Shown: positions 42,711 through 51,932, counted from the stretch's first letter. The stretch is DNA of 64,000 nt from Mucilaginibacter auburnensis (GCF_002797815.1 NZ_PGFJ01000002.1:1240001-1304000); one strand, 5' to 3'. The notes: generated from the letters alone by a model not told the origin. Program-made: numbers and translations.

Positions 42711-42946
42711 CCAATCTACAGCTCATGTTGATCCATTCTCCTGCAAAAAATTTTGCGACCTTAACTCTTTGAACACTCGGTAAATAGCCACATAACCCAG
42801 GCTTACATTCCAGTTTTTATCAAAAAAAATTCAAGATCGTTGTAACAAAACTACAATATGCTTCGTCTTATGCGGTAATAAATTTAATCCTATTTAGAAA
42901 TTTTGACAATATTAACAGGCCATTAATATGATTTATACAATATTTT

Positions 42947-42954
42947 TATCTTTG
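42947..42954 (+). promoter_or_regulatory. -7 element (TATCTTTG) of the 43003 gene
   Basis: TATCTTTG lies 49 bases upstream of the ATG. The 292-bp gap 42711-43002 has no other recognisable feature. Confidence 0.55.
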
Positions 42955-43002
42955 CATTAACATTTTAATAACTCACATTTTTTAACCTTAAAAAAACAAT
43001 TT

Positions 43003-43521
43003 ATGAAAAAAGTTCTATTAGCAACCTTATTATTTTTAGGTGTAGCAGCAACAAGCTTTGCGCAAGACGGTGGCAAATTCAGCATTGGTGTTGAAGCGGG
43101 TTTACCTGTTGGTAGCGCAAGCGATGTATCATCATTCGCAATTGGCGGTTCATTGAAATATGCACTTCCTATCGCTGAGAAAACCGCGTTCACTGCTTCT
43201 GCAGGTTACACTTTCTTCTCTTACAAAAGCGATATTAAAAATGCGCTTAAAGCATTAGGCGTAAATGATAAAGGTCAGGGTTTTATTCCTGTAAAATTAG
43301 GTATCAAATATGATCTTGCTGACGCTCTATATGCTGAAGGTCAATTGGGTGCTACTTTTATCACTACCAGTGGTGCTGATAAAAAAGTTGCTTTCGCTTA
43401 TGCTCCTGGCATTGGTTACAAATTTAGCGATGTTTTAGATTTAGGCGTACGTTACGAAGGTTGGTCTGTTAGCGGTGGTACCACCAGCCAGATCGCTGCC
43501 CGTTTAGGTTTCAGCTTCTAA
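43003..43521 (+). CDS. Small outer-membrane beta-barrel-like protein, paralogue
   Basis: The 172-residue protein has a signal peptide (MKKVLLATLLFLGVAATSFA) and a barrel of ~8 strands ending in AARLGFSF, the expected outer-membrane anchor. It is about as long as its neighbour at 42213 and shares the SIGVEAGLPVGSASD start. It has its own promoter element and a strong terminator, and smooth codon use suggesting high expression. The pair probably arose by tandem duplication. The function is unknown. Confidence 0.8.
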   Translation: MKKVLLATLLFLGVAATSFAQDGGKFSIGVEAGLPVGSASDVSSFAIGGSLKYALPIAEKTAFTASAGYTFFSYKSDIKNALKALGVNDKGQGFIPVKLGIKYDLADALYAEGQLGATFITTSGADKKVAFAYAPGIGYKFSDVLDLGVRYEGWSVSGGTTSQIAARLGFSF

Positions 43522-43552
43522 TCTGATTTTTTGCGTAGCGATACGCATATTT

Positions 43553-43584
43553 GAAAAGGCCATCGGTATACCGATGGCCTTTTC
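43553..43584 (+). terminator. Hairpin terminator (perfect 32-base palindrome)
   Basis: GAAAAGGCCATCGGTA is followed by its exact complement, ending in CTTTTC and a T-rich tail. It separates the beta-barrel gene from the gldFG-like gene. Confidence 0.75.
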
Positions 43585-43628
43585 TGTTTCAACAAATATT
43601 GTTGTAATTTCGGCCGTCAAGTATCGCT

Positions 43629-46025
43629 GTGTATAGTATCCTCAAAAAAGAAATAACGTCTTATTTAAGCTCATTGGTAGCCTACGTAACCATTGGTGCT
43701 TTTTTACTGGTGCTTGGGCTGTTTTTATGGGTGTTCCCCGAATCAAGCATACTGGATTACGGCTACGCCGGACTGGACAGTTTGTTCAATACAGCCCCCT
43801 ACCTGTTCATGTTACTGGTACCGGCCATTACTATGCGCTCCATAGCCGAAGAGCGCCGCGAAGGTACTTTTGAATTGTTGGCCACCCGCCCGCTAACGCA
43901 CCTACAGATAGTGTTAGGCAAGTACTTTGCTGCCGTGTTAATAGTGCTGTTTGCATTGCTGCCAACCTTAGTTTATTATTATTCGGTTTACTCATTAGGC
44001 GTTACGCCGGGTAACTTAGACACCGGAGCGGTAATAGGCTCCTACATCGGGTTATTTTTATTGGGTTCGGCTTTCGCAGCCATTGGCATTTTCGCTTCAG
44101 CCATTTCACGTAATCAGATAGTAGCCTTCATCATCGCAGTTTTTATCTGTTTCTTTTTTTACAGTGGCTTTGACTCTTTAAGCGGATTGCTATCGCTGCA
44201 AAGCTACGGTCTGCAACGGTTGGGCATCACTCAACATTACGTTTCTATAAGTCGTGGTGTTTTGGATACCCGCGATCTGAGTTACTTTATTCTGCTTTCT
44301 GTATTATTCATATGGCTAACAATCATTTCCTTATCAAAGCAAAACCAGGGAAAGCCCGTACAAAAGGTTATATGGGGAGCTCTGTTAATATATTTGATAA
44401 GTGTTATTGCTGGCTTAGGCTTCACCCGTTTTGATTTTACTAAAGAGAAACGATTCACATTATCGCAAGTAAGCCGGGATATTTTGGCTACCCTACCCGG
44501 TGAAACCAAAGTAACCGTATACCTGGAGGGCAACCTCACCGGTGGTATGAAACGTCTGCAAAACGAAACGCGCGACATGCTAAGCAATCTGCAGGCTTAC
44601 AGTCATAACAACCTGCATTTTGAGTTTATTGACCCGCTAACGGGGCAATCTGCCGAGCAACAGCAACAAACCATATCCAAGCTGCAATCGTGGGGATTGG
44701 AGCCTACCAACCTGGGCGTTAAAACCGAAACGGGCATTAATCAGCAGATCATTGTTCCGGCAGCTATGGTTACTTATAATGGCAAAAATATACCCGTTAA
44801 GCTGCTGTATCAGCAACAGCAAAAAGGATCGTCAGCCGACGAAGTAATTAACAACTCTATTGAAAACCTGGAATACGCTTTTGTTTCGGGCATTAAAAAG
44901 GCGGTAAGCGGTGGCCGTGCGGCTATTGGCTTTACTACCGGCCACAATGAACTGAACGATGCGCAACTGAATGATGCCATGGCCAGCCTGTCGGATGGCT
45001 TTGTAGTGGGCCGTGTTGATTTGAAAAGCATTCCGTTTGACAGCCTGCGGAATATTAAAATGCTGGTGATAGCCAAGCCCGACAAACCATTTAACGAAGC
45101 AGAAAAATATAAGCTGGACCAGTACATTATGCGTGGTGGCCGCGTGCTGTGGGCCATTGACCAGGTAAGCGCCGAACTGGACAGTATGCGTGGTAAAGGC
45201 GGCGAGCAAATGGCTTTCCCGAAACAATTAAATCTGGATGATCAGTTGTTTGTTTACGGCATCCGCATTAATTATGACCTGATAGCTGATCTTAATTGCG
45301 CCCAAATACCGGTTAACACCGGCAGCATGGCCGGGCAGGCGCAGATACAAATGGTGCCGTGGTTGTTCTACACGGTGTTCATCCCGCAAACCAAACATCC
45401 TATAGTAAAAAATCTGGATGGCATTTACAGCGAGTTCCCATCAACTATTGATGTGCTGGATGTTAAAAACGTGCAGAAAATGGTGTTGCTGTCATCATCG
45501 CCGTTTAATAAGGCATTGAAAGCTCCGCACCTGCTGTCGTTGCAGGCCATTGAGGAAGAACCTGACCCAAAAGCGTTTCAAAGTCCGCAGAAAATAACAG
45601 GTGTTTTACTGGAAGGAAAATTTGCCTCTAACTTTAAAAACAGGCCGCAGCCTGAAGGTATTGGTTCAAACATAACCACCACTCCGCAAAGCGTACCTAC
45701 CAAAATGGTGGTGATAAGCGATGGCGATATTTTTAAGAACCAGGTATCGGCAGATGGCTCACCGTTCCCGTTAGGGTTTGACCGTTACAGCCAGCAAACC
45801 TACGGCAATAAAAACCTGTTACTGAACATTGCCGACTACCTGACCGATGATTCGGGCCTGATTGAACTGCGTACCAAAGAGGTACAATTGCGCCTGCTGG
45901 ACCGCGCCCGTGTTAAAAGCGAAAAAATGTTCTGGCTAGTGATAAATACAGTTGTTCCCTTGCTTATGGTGTTAATATTTGCTATTTTTCAACATTATAT
46001 ACGCAGGCGTAAGTATGCTCGCTAA
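43629..46025 (+). CDS. gldFG: Fused GldF-GldG ABC exporter subunit
   Basis: The 798-residue protein starts at GTG 43629. Its first ~240 residues are the GldF-type ABC-2 permease (six helices, SIAEERREGTFELLATRPLT). The remaining ~550 residues are GldG (DUF-type periplasmic domain with FTLSQVSRDILATLPGETKV, then LQSWGLEPTNLGVK) and a C-terminal membrane helix (MFWLVINTVVPLLMVLIF). In Flavobacterium the two are separate genes, gldF and gldG. With the GldA-like ATPase upstream it forms one exporter. Confidence 0.9.
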   Translation: MYSILKKEITSYLSSLVAYVTIGAFLLVLGLFLWVFPESSILDYGYAGLDSLFNTAPYLFMLLVPAITMRSIAEERREGTFELLATRPLTHLQIVLGKYFAAVLIVLFALLPTLVYYYSVYSLGVTPGNLDTGAVIGSYIGLFLLGSAFAAIGIFASAISRNQIVAFIIAVFICFFFYSGFDSLSGLLSLQSYGLQRLGITQHYVSISRGVLDTRDLSYFILLSVLFIWLTIISLSKQNQGKPVQKVIWGALLIYLISVIAGLGFTRFDFTKEKRFTLSQVSRDILATLPGETKVTVYLEGNLTGGMKRLQNETRDMLSNLQAYSHNNLHFEFIDPLTGQSAEQQQQTISKLQSWGLEPTNLGVKTETGINQQIIVPAAMVTYNGKNIPVKLLYQQQQKGSSADEVINNSIENLEYAFVSGIKKAVSGGRAAIGFTTGHNELNDAQLNDAMASLSDGFVVGRVDLKSIPFDSLRNIKMLVIAKPDKPFNEAEKYKLDQYIMRGGRVLWAIDQVSAELDSMRGKGGEQMAFPKQLNLDDQLFVYGIRINYDLIADLNCAQIPVNTGSMAGQAQIQMVPWLFYTVFIPQTKHPIVKNLDGIYSEFPSTIDVLDVKNVQKMVLLSSSPFNKALKAPHLLSLQAIEEEPDPKAFQSPQKITGVLLEGKFASNFKNRPQPEGIGSNITTTPQSVPTKMVVISDGDIFKNQVSADGSPFPLGFDRYSQQTYGNKNLLLNIADYLTDDSGLIELRTKEVQLRLLDRARVKSEKMFWLVINTVVPLLMVLIFAIFQHYIRRRKYAR

Positions 46026-46031
46026 ATTTTA

Positions 46032-46039
46032 TACTTTTG
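46032..46039 (+). promoter_or_regulatory. -7 element (TACTTTTG) of dnaN
   Basis: TACTTTTG lies 23 bases before the dnaN ATG and fits TAnnTTTG. Confidence 0.55.
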
Positions 46040-46062
46040 ATTAATTAATATTAATTACGTCT

Positions 46063-47187
46063 ATGAGATTTATAGTTTCCACAACAACTTTACTTAAACA
46101 ATTACAGGCGGTAAGTGGGGCATTGAGCAGCAGTACAGTTCTTCCCATATTGGAAAACTTTTTGTTCGAGATAAAAGATGGAAACTTAACCATATCAGCT
46201 ACCGACCTGCAAACCAGCATGACCACTACCTTAAGCGTAGAGGCCAAAGAGAACGGCAGAATAGCTATTCCATCGCGCATATTGCTCGATACGTTAAAGT
46301 CATTACCTGAACAGCCTGTGGCTTTCTCTGTTGATGATAACACCTTTGCTATTGAAATTAACGCCGGCGACGGTAAATACAAATTAAGCGGCGAGAACGG
46401 CGAGGACTTCCCTAAAATTCCGGTTGTTGAAAACGCTTCATCTGTAAACTTACCTGCTTCGGTATTATCAGAGGCTATTAACAAAACAATTTTTGCAGTA
46501 AGTAATGATGAGCTGCGCCCTGCCATGACGGGTGTTTACTGCCAGTTGTCTTCACAATATTTAACCTTTGTAGCTACTGACGCGCACAAACTGGTACGTT
46601 ACCGCCGTTTAGATGCCAAGGCCGAGAGCACAACCTCGTTCATTCTGCCTAAGAAGGCTTTGACCTTGTTAAAGTCAGCTTTGCCGTCAGACGATGTAAA
46701 TGTATCTGTTGAATACAACAGCACAAGCGCTTTCTTTAAATTTAACAACATAAACCTGGTTTGCCGCTTAATTGACGAGCGCTATCCTGATTACGAAGCT
46801 GTTATACCGCAAAATAATCCTAACAAGTTGAGCATTGATCGCCTGGCGTTTTTAGGATCATTAAGCCGTGTGGCTATATACGCTAACAAAACCACCCACC
46901 AGGTAAGGTTAAAAATTAACGGCAGCGAATTACACATTTCATCAGAAGATATTGATTTTGCCAACGAAGCGCACGAGCGCCTTAACTGTCAGTACGAAGG
47001 CACCGACATGGAAATTGGCTTTAACGCAAGATTTTTAATAGAAATGTTAAAGAATTTAAGTGGAGAAGAAGTATCTTTGGAAATGTCTTCGCCAAACAGG
47101 GCAGGTTTATTACTGCCGCAGGGAGGTGATGAGAACGAAGACGTGCTGATGCTGGTTATGCCGGTGATGCTTAATAGTTATGCTTAA
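46063..47187 (+). CDS. dnaN: DNA polymerase III beta sliding clamp
   Basis: The 374-residue protein is a full-length sliding clamp with three repeats of the clamp fold (MRFIVSTTTLLKQLQAVSGA at the start, LKSLPEQPVAF, FIL-PKKALTLL, and ENEDVLMLVMPVML at the C-terminus). It encircles DNA and tethers polymerase III and other repair enzymes. It is not next to dnaA or gyrB here, so this is not the usual origin-linked location. A terminator follows. Confidence 0.97.
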   Translation: MRFIVSTTTLLKQLQAVSGALSSSTVLPILENFLFEIKDGNLTISATDLQTSMTTTLSVEAKENGRIAIPSRILLDTLKSLPEQPVAFSVDDNTFAIEINAGDGKYKLSGENGEDFPKIPVVENASSVNLPASVLSEAINKTIFAVSNDELRPAMTGVYCQLSSQYLTFVATDAHKLVRYRRLDAKAESTTSFILPKKALTLLKSALPSDDVNVSVEYNSTSAFFKFNNINLVCRLIDERYPDYEAVIPQNNPNKLSIDRLAFLGSLSRVAIYANKTTHQVRLKINGSELHISSEDIDFANEAHERLNCQYEGTDMEIGFNARFLIEMLKNLSGEEVSLEMSSPNRAGLLLPQGGDENEDVLMLVMPVMLNSYA

Positions 47188-47218
47188 GTTATAGACTTAA
47201 ATTATAGATCCAAATCTG

Positions 47219-47246
47219 AGTCCGGTGTAAAAACCGGACTTTTTTG
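47219..47246 (+). terminator. Rho-independent terminator of dnaN
   Basis: AGTCCGGT (47219-47226) pairs with ACCGGACT (47233-47240) across GTAAAA, followed by TTTTTG. Confidence 0.85.
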
Positions 47247-47300
47247 TTAAACCCGGATACCAAATGCCGCAATTGTAAGTTAAATAGGCAGTTGTATACT

Positions 47301-47963
47301 ATGAAGAGACTACCCGGCTTATTGTTACTGACAGCGTTTTTTGCATGTTGTGCAGCGTGCAAGAAAATGGTTGACCTGCCACCAGACAAACCTAAAACAA
47401 CTTTAATGAATGTTGTTAATGCAACTGCCGATACACTCAACACATTCCAGAACGGTACACGCTTTAATTATACATCAAGTTTCTATCCGGGTGGTTCATT
47501 AGGTTATCTATCTGTTATAGCAGGAGAATACCCCTATCAGATAAAAAAAGCAGGAAGCCCTGACGTTTTGTTGGCTTTGCCTTTAAAAGTTGATACAGCC
47601 CAGGCTTATTCCTTATTTATAACAGGTTACGCAATAGATAGGGTATTTTTAACAAACGATGTATTTTTGGCTAACAATGATACAGAGATACGCTTTGTAA
47701 ATACATCGCCAAACAGAAGTTTTGATATTAAAATTGGAAGTAATTTTAATTATGCTAACCGGGCATTTAAATCTGTAACCCCTTTTGTAGCCATGACTGC
47801 CGGTAAAAGCACCTATCAATTATATGAGGCGGGTGGCTCCGTCCCGATAGCTACAGGCGAGCTTAATCTGACCGCTAACCGCGTTTATACTTTATTTACA
47901 AAAGGTACAGCAACCGGCACAGGCGATGCCGCTTTTGGCGTTAAACTAATACTAAACAGGTAA
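47301..47963 (+). CDS. DUF4397-domain lipoprotein
   Basis: I start it at ATG 47301 (MKRLPGLLLLTAFFACCAAC); the upstream frame is untranslated. The ~220-residue protein has a lipobox cysteine and a DUF4397 beta-sandwich body (LMNVVNATADTLN, then IRFVNTSPNRSFDIKIG and QLYEAGGSVPIATGEL). DUF4397 proteins are exported; the function is unknown. It lies 4 bases before another DUF4397 gene, probably in one operon. Confidence 0.85.
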   Translation: MKRLPGLLLLTAFFACCAACKKMVDLPPDKPKTTLMNVVNATADTLNTFQNGTRFNYTSSFYPGGSLGYLSVIAGEYPYQIKKAGSPDVLLALPLKVDTAQAYSLFITGYAIDRVFLTNDVFLANNDTEIRFVNTSPNRSFDIKIGSNFNYANRAFKSVTPFVAMTAGKSTYQLYEAGGSVPIATGELNLTANRVYTLFTKGTATGTGDAAFGVKLILNR

Positions 47964-47967
47964 AAAG

Positions 47968-48690
47968 ATGGCCCTGATTAAACTTATACAAAAAAGAGGC
48001 TTAACATGGGTATTTATTGCTTTTGCAGGCTTTTTAATCACTGCAGGCACATTATCATGCAGTAACACCAATAATGTATTGCCTGTAGGTGCAAATACGC
48101 AGTTCCAGATTGTTAACCTTAGCCCTGATCTGCGCCCTATAAATCTCTACGTACGTTTTGTTAAACGTAATGTGGCTTACAGCTACCCAACTCCATCCGG
48201 ATATTTCGGTATGACATCTATTGATACACCGTTGCAAATACGCTCGGCTTTAGCCAGTGTATCAACCGCCAACCTCATATCTATCGATACCATATTAAAG
48301 GCCAACACCAAATATACCCTTTTTGTTACCGGCCTGCGCGCAGATAGCAGCATTACCGGAATTTTTACTGTTGATACCGGAAGCAATACACCCGGGCGAG
48401 GCAAAGTTAGATTTGTGAATGCGTCACCCGGCGCTGTCGGATTAGATGTAAAAGCCAATGGTACAGCTGCCTTTGCTAACCAGGAGTATAAAAAAGTGTC
48501 TAAATTTATAGAGATGGCTCCGGGCAGTTATGATTTCGTGATCACCCCAACCGGAGCACCTGCCAACATTTTAAGAACCCTGCAAAAGGTTAGTATACAG
48601 GATGGTAAGTTGTACACCATTTATGCCCATGGTATTGCAGGCCGCAGAGACTCAGCTGCTTTTAACGCTGGTGTTTTGATCAACAGGTAA
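47968..48690 (+). CDS. DUF4397-domain lipoprotein, second gene
   Basis: The 240-residue protein has a lipobox at TAGTLSC and a DUF4397 body (QIVNLSPDLRPINLYV, then GKVRFVNASPGAVGLDV and EMAPGSYDFVITPTGA). It follows the previous lipoprotein by 4 bases. The two are related but clearly diverged, which fits an old duplication. The role is unknown. Confidence 0.85.
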   Translation: MALIKLIQKRGLTWVFIAFAGFLITAGTLSCSNTNNVLPVGANTQFQIVNLSPDLRPINLYVRFVKRNVAYSYPTPSGYFGMTSIDTPLQIRSALASVSTANLISIDTILKANTKYTLFVTGLRADSSITGIFTVDTGSNTPGRGKVRFVNASPGAVGLDVKANGTAAFANQEYKKVSKFIEMAPGSYDFVITPTGAPANILRTLQKVSIQDGKLYTIYAHGIAGRRDSAAFNAGVLINR

Positions 48691-48735
48691 GGCTTTACCG
48701 TTTATATTGTTATTTTTGCCCAAAACATACGCACC

Positions 48736-49386
48736 TTGGAATTCTTAAAGCAAATCATCGACTTTATCCTTCACATTGATGTACATCTGTCAACCATTAT
48801 CAGCCAGTACCAGGGCTGGACGTACCTCATTCTTTTTGTGATCATATTTGCCGAAACAGGCTTTGTAGTTACCCCTTTTCTACCCGGCGACTCGTTGCTG
48901 TTTGCAGCCGGTGCTTTAATAGCAGGTGGAAATACAGGATTAAACATTTATTTGCTTTCGCTTATTTTGATTGTTGCAGCCATAAGCGGTAACACGGTTA
49001 ACTATACTTTGGGTAAGGTACTTGGTTCGCAGGTATTTAAGCCCACCAACAAAATACTCAAATTAGAATATTACCACCAAACGCAGGCTTTTTTTGAGAA
49101 GCATGGTGGCAAGGCGGTTATTTTTAGCAGGTTTATGCCCATAATACGCACCATTGCCCCGTTTGTAGCAGGTGTAGGTAAAATGCCTTTTGGCCGTTAT
49201 ACTTTGTATAATGTTGTGGGTGGTGTAACGTGGATCATCGTCTTTTTATTCGCTGGCTTTCTGTTAGGTAACATACAATTCTTTAAAGAGCACTTCTCGC
49301 TGATCGGTATTGGCATTATAGTGGTATCTGTTATCCCGCCAATTTTTGCGGCCATAAAAAGCAGGGTAAAGAAACCGGCTAACTAA
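48736..49386 (+). CDS. DedA-family membrane protein
   Basis: The 216-residue protein starts at TTG 48736, preceded by a TATTTTTG element (48711-48718). It has the DedA/SNARE-associated fold: ETGFVVTPFLPGDSLLFAAG near the start and FSRFMPIIRTIAPFVAGVGKM in the middle, with membrane helices at both ends. DedA proteins act in undecaprenyl-phosphate or phospholipid flipping across the inner membrane. The exact substrate here is unknown. Confidence 0.9.
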   Translation: MEFLKQIIDFILHIDVHLSTIISQYQGWTYLILFVIIFAETGFVVTPFLPGDSLLFAAGALIAGGNTGLNIYLLSLILIVAAISGNTVNYTLGKVLGSQVFKPTNKILKLEYYHQTQAFFEKHGGKAVIFSRFMPIIRTIAPFVAGVGKMPFGRYTLYNVVGGVTWIIVFLFAGFLLGNIQFFKEHFSLIGIGIIVVSVIPPIFAAIKSRVKKPAN

Positions 49387-49389
49387 CAA

Positions 49390-50370
49390 TCAGTAAGCCG
49401 CTATTTTACCATTCTTGAATACCGCTTCCTCCTTTTGAAGTTTAAGTTTTTCTGATGATAACAAGGGCTGAGTGATCAATTTGTCAAGATTGGGCTGCCC
49501 TGCATCTACCCAGGCCGAAAGCCAGAAACTGCTAACTGATAACACAGCCGACCGCATACGTCGCTGCACCATGCCCTGCAACAGCCTTTGATAGGCGGCA
49601 GAATAAGCAATCGAATAATCTTTTACCTTTCGGCTACCTCTAACTACCACCTCATACTTTTTCAGTGGCGGAAAGGTACGGTTGAGCTGCCGTTCCAATC
49701 GCAATACCGAGTCGGCTTTACTGAATGAGGTCCGACATATTTTGAAAGCCTCATCCAGCGGATTTTCAATATACCGCGCTTTACCTGTATAGCAGTTATA
49801 GTTAGCAGCAAAAAGCTCCGGTATACGGCTTTCCCATAAAGCATGTATGCCTTGCTGATTGGTTAGTTGCCCGTCATGATTGCTGTGCAAATGCAGCGGA
49901 ACATGCGCATCGGCCACGTAATGGCCCAGATAAGAAGATGCAGTTAAAATGGCGGTAGTATCATGCTTTTTAAAGGCATCAACTAATCTATAGTATTGCG
50001 ATTGTATGGCCCAGGGCACCGTACCATATTTATTTAAAGTATCTGCGGAATACTTTTTAGCCGCGTCTCGCCACCTGCGCGGAATATTTGTAAATGGCTT
50101 TTTGCCATAATGGTCGGCGTTTAAAAAATGTTTTGGCGCTTCGGTTGAGTCAACGTAGCGGCGTTTATCAGGACTGATGGCATGCTCGGTAATAAAGCCT
50201 ATGTTGGCCTTGTAAAAACCCGACATAGCTTTAGGTAGAATAAAAACTGCCAGCCTGTTGATGCGGTGATGGGCGTAATAGCCCCATGAGGAAAGAGCTA
50301 CGAGCATTGCTATGCCTGTAAAGAGTAAAGCACAACAATTGATGGTTTTTGTAAGGCGAGGCAATTCCAC
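49390..50370 (-). CDS. Zinc-dependent phospholipase C / S1-P1 nuclease-like protein
   Basis: The 326-residue protein has an N-terminal membrane or signal segment (CCALLFTGIAMLVALSSW). Right after it the conserved Trp and the HH of SWGYYAHHRINR begin the zinc site, continued by HFLNADHY, SYLGHYVADAHVPLH and SNHDGQ. That order of Trp and His/Asp ligands is typical of the zinc PLC and S1/P1 nuclease superfamily. It would act in the periplasm or at the surface. A second relative lies at 58377. The substrate (phospholipid or nucleic acid) is open. Confidence 0.8.
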   Translation of the reverse strand: MELPRLTKTINCCALLFTGIAMLVALSSWGYYAHHRINRLAVFILPKAMSGFYKANIGFITEHAISPDKRRYVDSTEAPKHFLNADHYGKKPFTNIPRRWRDAAKKYSADTLNKYGTVPWAIQSQYYRLVDAFKKHDTTAILTASSYLGHYVADAHVPLHLHSNHDGQLTNQQGIHALWESRIPELFAANYNCYTGKARYIENPLDEAFKICRTSFSKADSVLRLERQLNRTFPPLKKYEVVVRGSRKVKDYSIAYSAAYQRLLQGMVQRRMRSAVLSVSSFWLSAWVDAGQPNLDKLITQPLLSSEKLKLQKEEAVFKNGKIAAY

Positions 50371-50420
50371 GGCATGAAAATAAGCACAATTAGCGATATT
50401 GAAGGATGGCGCCCGTATAT

Positions 50421-50446
50421 CAAAAATATAATTATGATTATTTTTG
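50421..50446. promoter_or_regulatory. Divergent -7 elements
   Basis: TATTTTTG on the minus strand (50428-50421) faces the phospholipase gene, and TATTTTTG on the plus strand (50439-50446) precedes the decayed antitoxin by 19 bases. Confidence 0.5.
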
Positions 50447-50465
50447 AAGGTTAAACAAAATAGAC

Positions 50466-50681
50466 ATGCTTAAAATACATACACAATATATTAATGATGC
50501 TAAAGGAAATAGAAATTTCGTGGTGCTTACCATTGCTTAATTTAATAAACTTATTGAAGAATTAGAGAATGCAGAAGATGTGCAGCTTTATGATAAAGCA
50601 AAAAGTTCCGACAAAGGCAGGCGTATACCAATGGCGGAGGCCTGTAAGCAAATAGAAAGCAATATCAAAACGCCATATTGA
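50466..50681 (+). pseudogene. Decayed antitoxin gene with in-frame stop
   Basis: The frame from ATG 50466 to TGA 50681 encodes KIHTQYINDAKGNRNFVVLT, then IA, a TAA stop in place of a Glu codon, then FNKLIEELENAEDVQLYDKA and KSSDKGRRIPMAEACKQIE. This is the pattern of the small Phd/YefM-type or related antitoxins common in Bacteroidota (IAEFNKLIEELE...LYDEAK...IP-DEA). One base change explains the stop. No toxin gene follows: the next feature is the rpsT promoter. It is an orphan relic of a type II toxin-antitoxin module. Confidence 0.7.
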
Positions 50682-50710
50682 ACTACCTGATAACTAATTT
50701 AAAAAAGACA

Positions 50711-50741
50711 TTTGTTTTTAAAATAAAAGGTCATATATTTG
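50711..50741 (+). promoter_or_regulatory. rpsT promoter (TTTG-N19-TATATTTG)
   Basis: TTTG (50711-50714) and TATATTTG (50734-50741) with a 19-base spacer match the Bacteroidota consensus exactly and lie 38 bases before the rpsT ATG. This is the clearest promoter in the window. Confidence 0.85.
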
Positions 50742-50778
50742 CAGTCCTTAAATAAGAACAGCAAAGAATAGAGCTACA

Positions 50779-51033
50779 ATGGCAAATCATAAATCATCAT
50801 TAAAAAGGATCAGAGCAAATGCTGCGAAGCGTCTGCGTAACCGTTATCAGGCAAAGACCACAAGAAACGCTATCAAAAAATTGAGAAGCAGCACAACTAA
50901 AGCTGATGCTACTGCTCTTTTATCAAAAGTGATCTCTATGCTTGACCGTTTAGCTAAAAAGAACGTTATTCACAAGAATAAAGCTTCAAACAATAAATCA
51001 AAGCTTACTAAATTCGTTAACGGATTAAGCTAA
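50779..51033 (+). CDS. rpsT: Ribosomal protein bS20
   Basis: The 84-residue basic protein matches S20: [20 protein letters not shown] at the start and the lysine-rich three-helix body ending in [14 protein letters not shown]. It binds 16S rRNA in the 30S subunit. It has the consensus promoter above and a strong terminator below, so it is a single-gene transcript. Confidence 0.98.
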   Translation: MANHKSSLKRIRANAAKRLRNRYQAKTTRNAIKKLRSSTTKADATALLSKVISMLDRLAKKNVIHKNKASNNKSKLTKFVNGLS

Positions 51034-51057
51034 TCATATTTAAACTTTAATGTTTAG

Positions 51058-51088
51058 AAAGGCGATGAGTATACTCATCGCCTTTTTT
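51058..51088 (+). terminator. Rho-independent terminator of rpsT
   Basis: AAAGGCGATGAGTA is followed by its exact complement TACTCATCGCCTTT and a T-run. Confidence 0.9.
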
Positions 51089-51233
51089 ATTGGTCTGATT
51101 TTATCTGAACCGGGATTTTTAAGATTTAGGATTAGCTACTTATAATTAAATAAATTCGAAAAATATTGATTCAGACAATCCTATAATGTTATTTTAGACA
51201 AATAATACTACACATCATAGTTCAGACAACCTT

Positions 51234-51932
51234 GTGGAACCTTACCAAGACAAGATAAGTATTAAAGCCTGGGCCGAAGAAGACCGCCCGCGCGAAAAGC
51301 TAAGCACCCAAGGCCGCCGCGCCTTAACTGATGCTGAACTGATAGCTATTTTAATAGGCTCGGGCAGCACTACCGAAACAGCTGTTGAACTAAGCAAACG
51401 CATTTTACACCACTACAGCAACGACCTTAATAAGCTGGGCAAGGCATCAATAGCCGACCTGTGTAAATTTAAGGGTATTGGCGAAGCCAAAGCAATATCC
51501 ATTATAGCTGCTTTAGAAATCGGTCGCCGCCGGAATGAAACCGAATCAAAACCGCCGGAGCGCATAGGCAGTTCGCGCGACATTTATAACCTGATGCGCC
51601 GCCACCTGATGGATCTGGGGCACGAAGAGTTTTGGATCATACTGCTTAACCAAGGCGGCAAGGTTATTTCAACCGAACTGATCAGCAAAGGCGGTTTGAC
51701 CGGAACGGTAGCCGACCCAAAAATTGTTTTTAGCATAGCCTTGCAACACCAGGCCGTATCTATTATATTAAGCCATAACCATCCCTCAGGAACGTTAAAG
51801 CCGAGTCAGCTGGACATTGACCTTACTAAAAAATTAGCCACGGCAGGCCGCCTGTTAGACATACGCGTGCTTGACCACTTGATCTTTACCAACGGAGGCT
51901 ACTTTAGCTTTGCGGATGAAGGAATAATTTGA
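51234..51932 (+). CDS. radC: RadC family JAB/MPN+ domain protein
   Basis: The 232-residue protein starts at GTG 51234. It has the RadC layout: PREKLSTQGRRALTDAELIA, a helix-hairpin-helix (LCKFKGIGEAKAISIIAALE) and a C-terminal JAB metalloprotease-like domain with SHNHPSG and the following Asp. The old assignment to recombination repair is doubtful; many members ride on mobile elements, but this one sits in core DNA. Confidence 0.93.
   Translation: MEPYQDKISIKAWAEEDRPREKLSTQGRRALTDAELIAILIGSGSTTETAVELSKRILHHYSNDLNKLGKASIADLCKFKGIGEAKAISIIAALEIGRRRNETESKPPERIGSSRDIYNLMRRHLMDLGHEEFWIILLNQGGKVISTELISKGGLTGTVADPKIVFSIALQHQAVSIILSHNHPSGTLKPSQLDIDLTKKLATAGRLLDIRVLDHLIFTNGGYFSFADEGII

Noticed and set aside
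46063..47187. dnaN as a marker of the replication origin
   Set aside because: No dnaA, gyrB, recF or DnaA-box cluster is visible nearby, so an origin is not supported.
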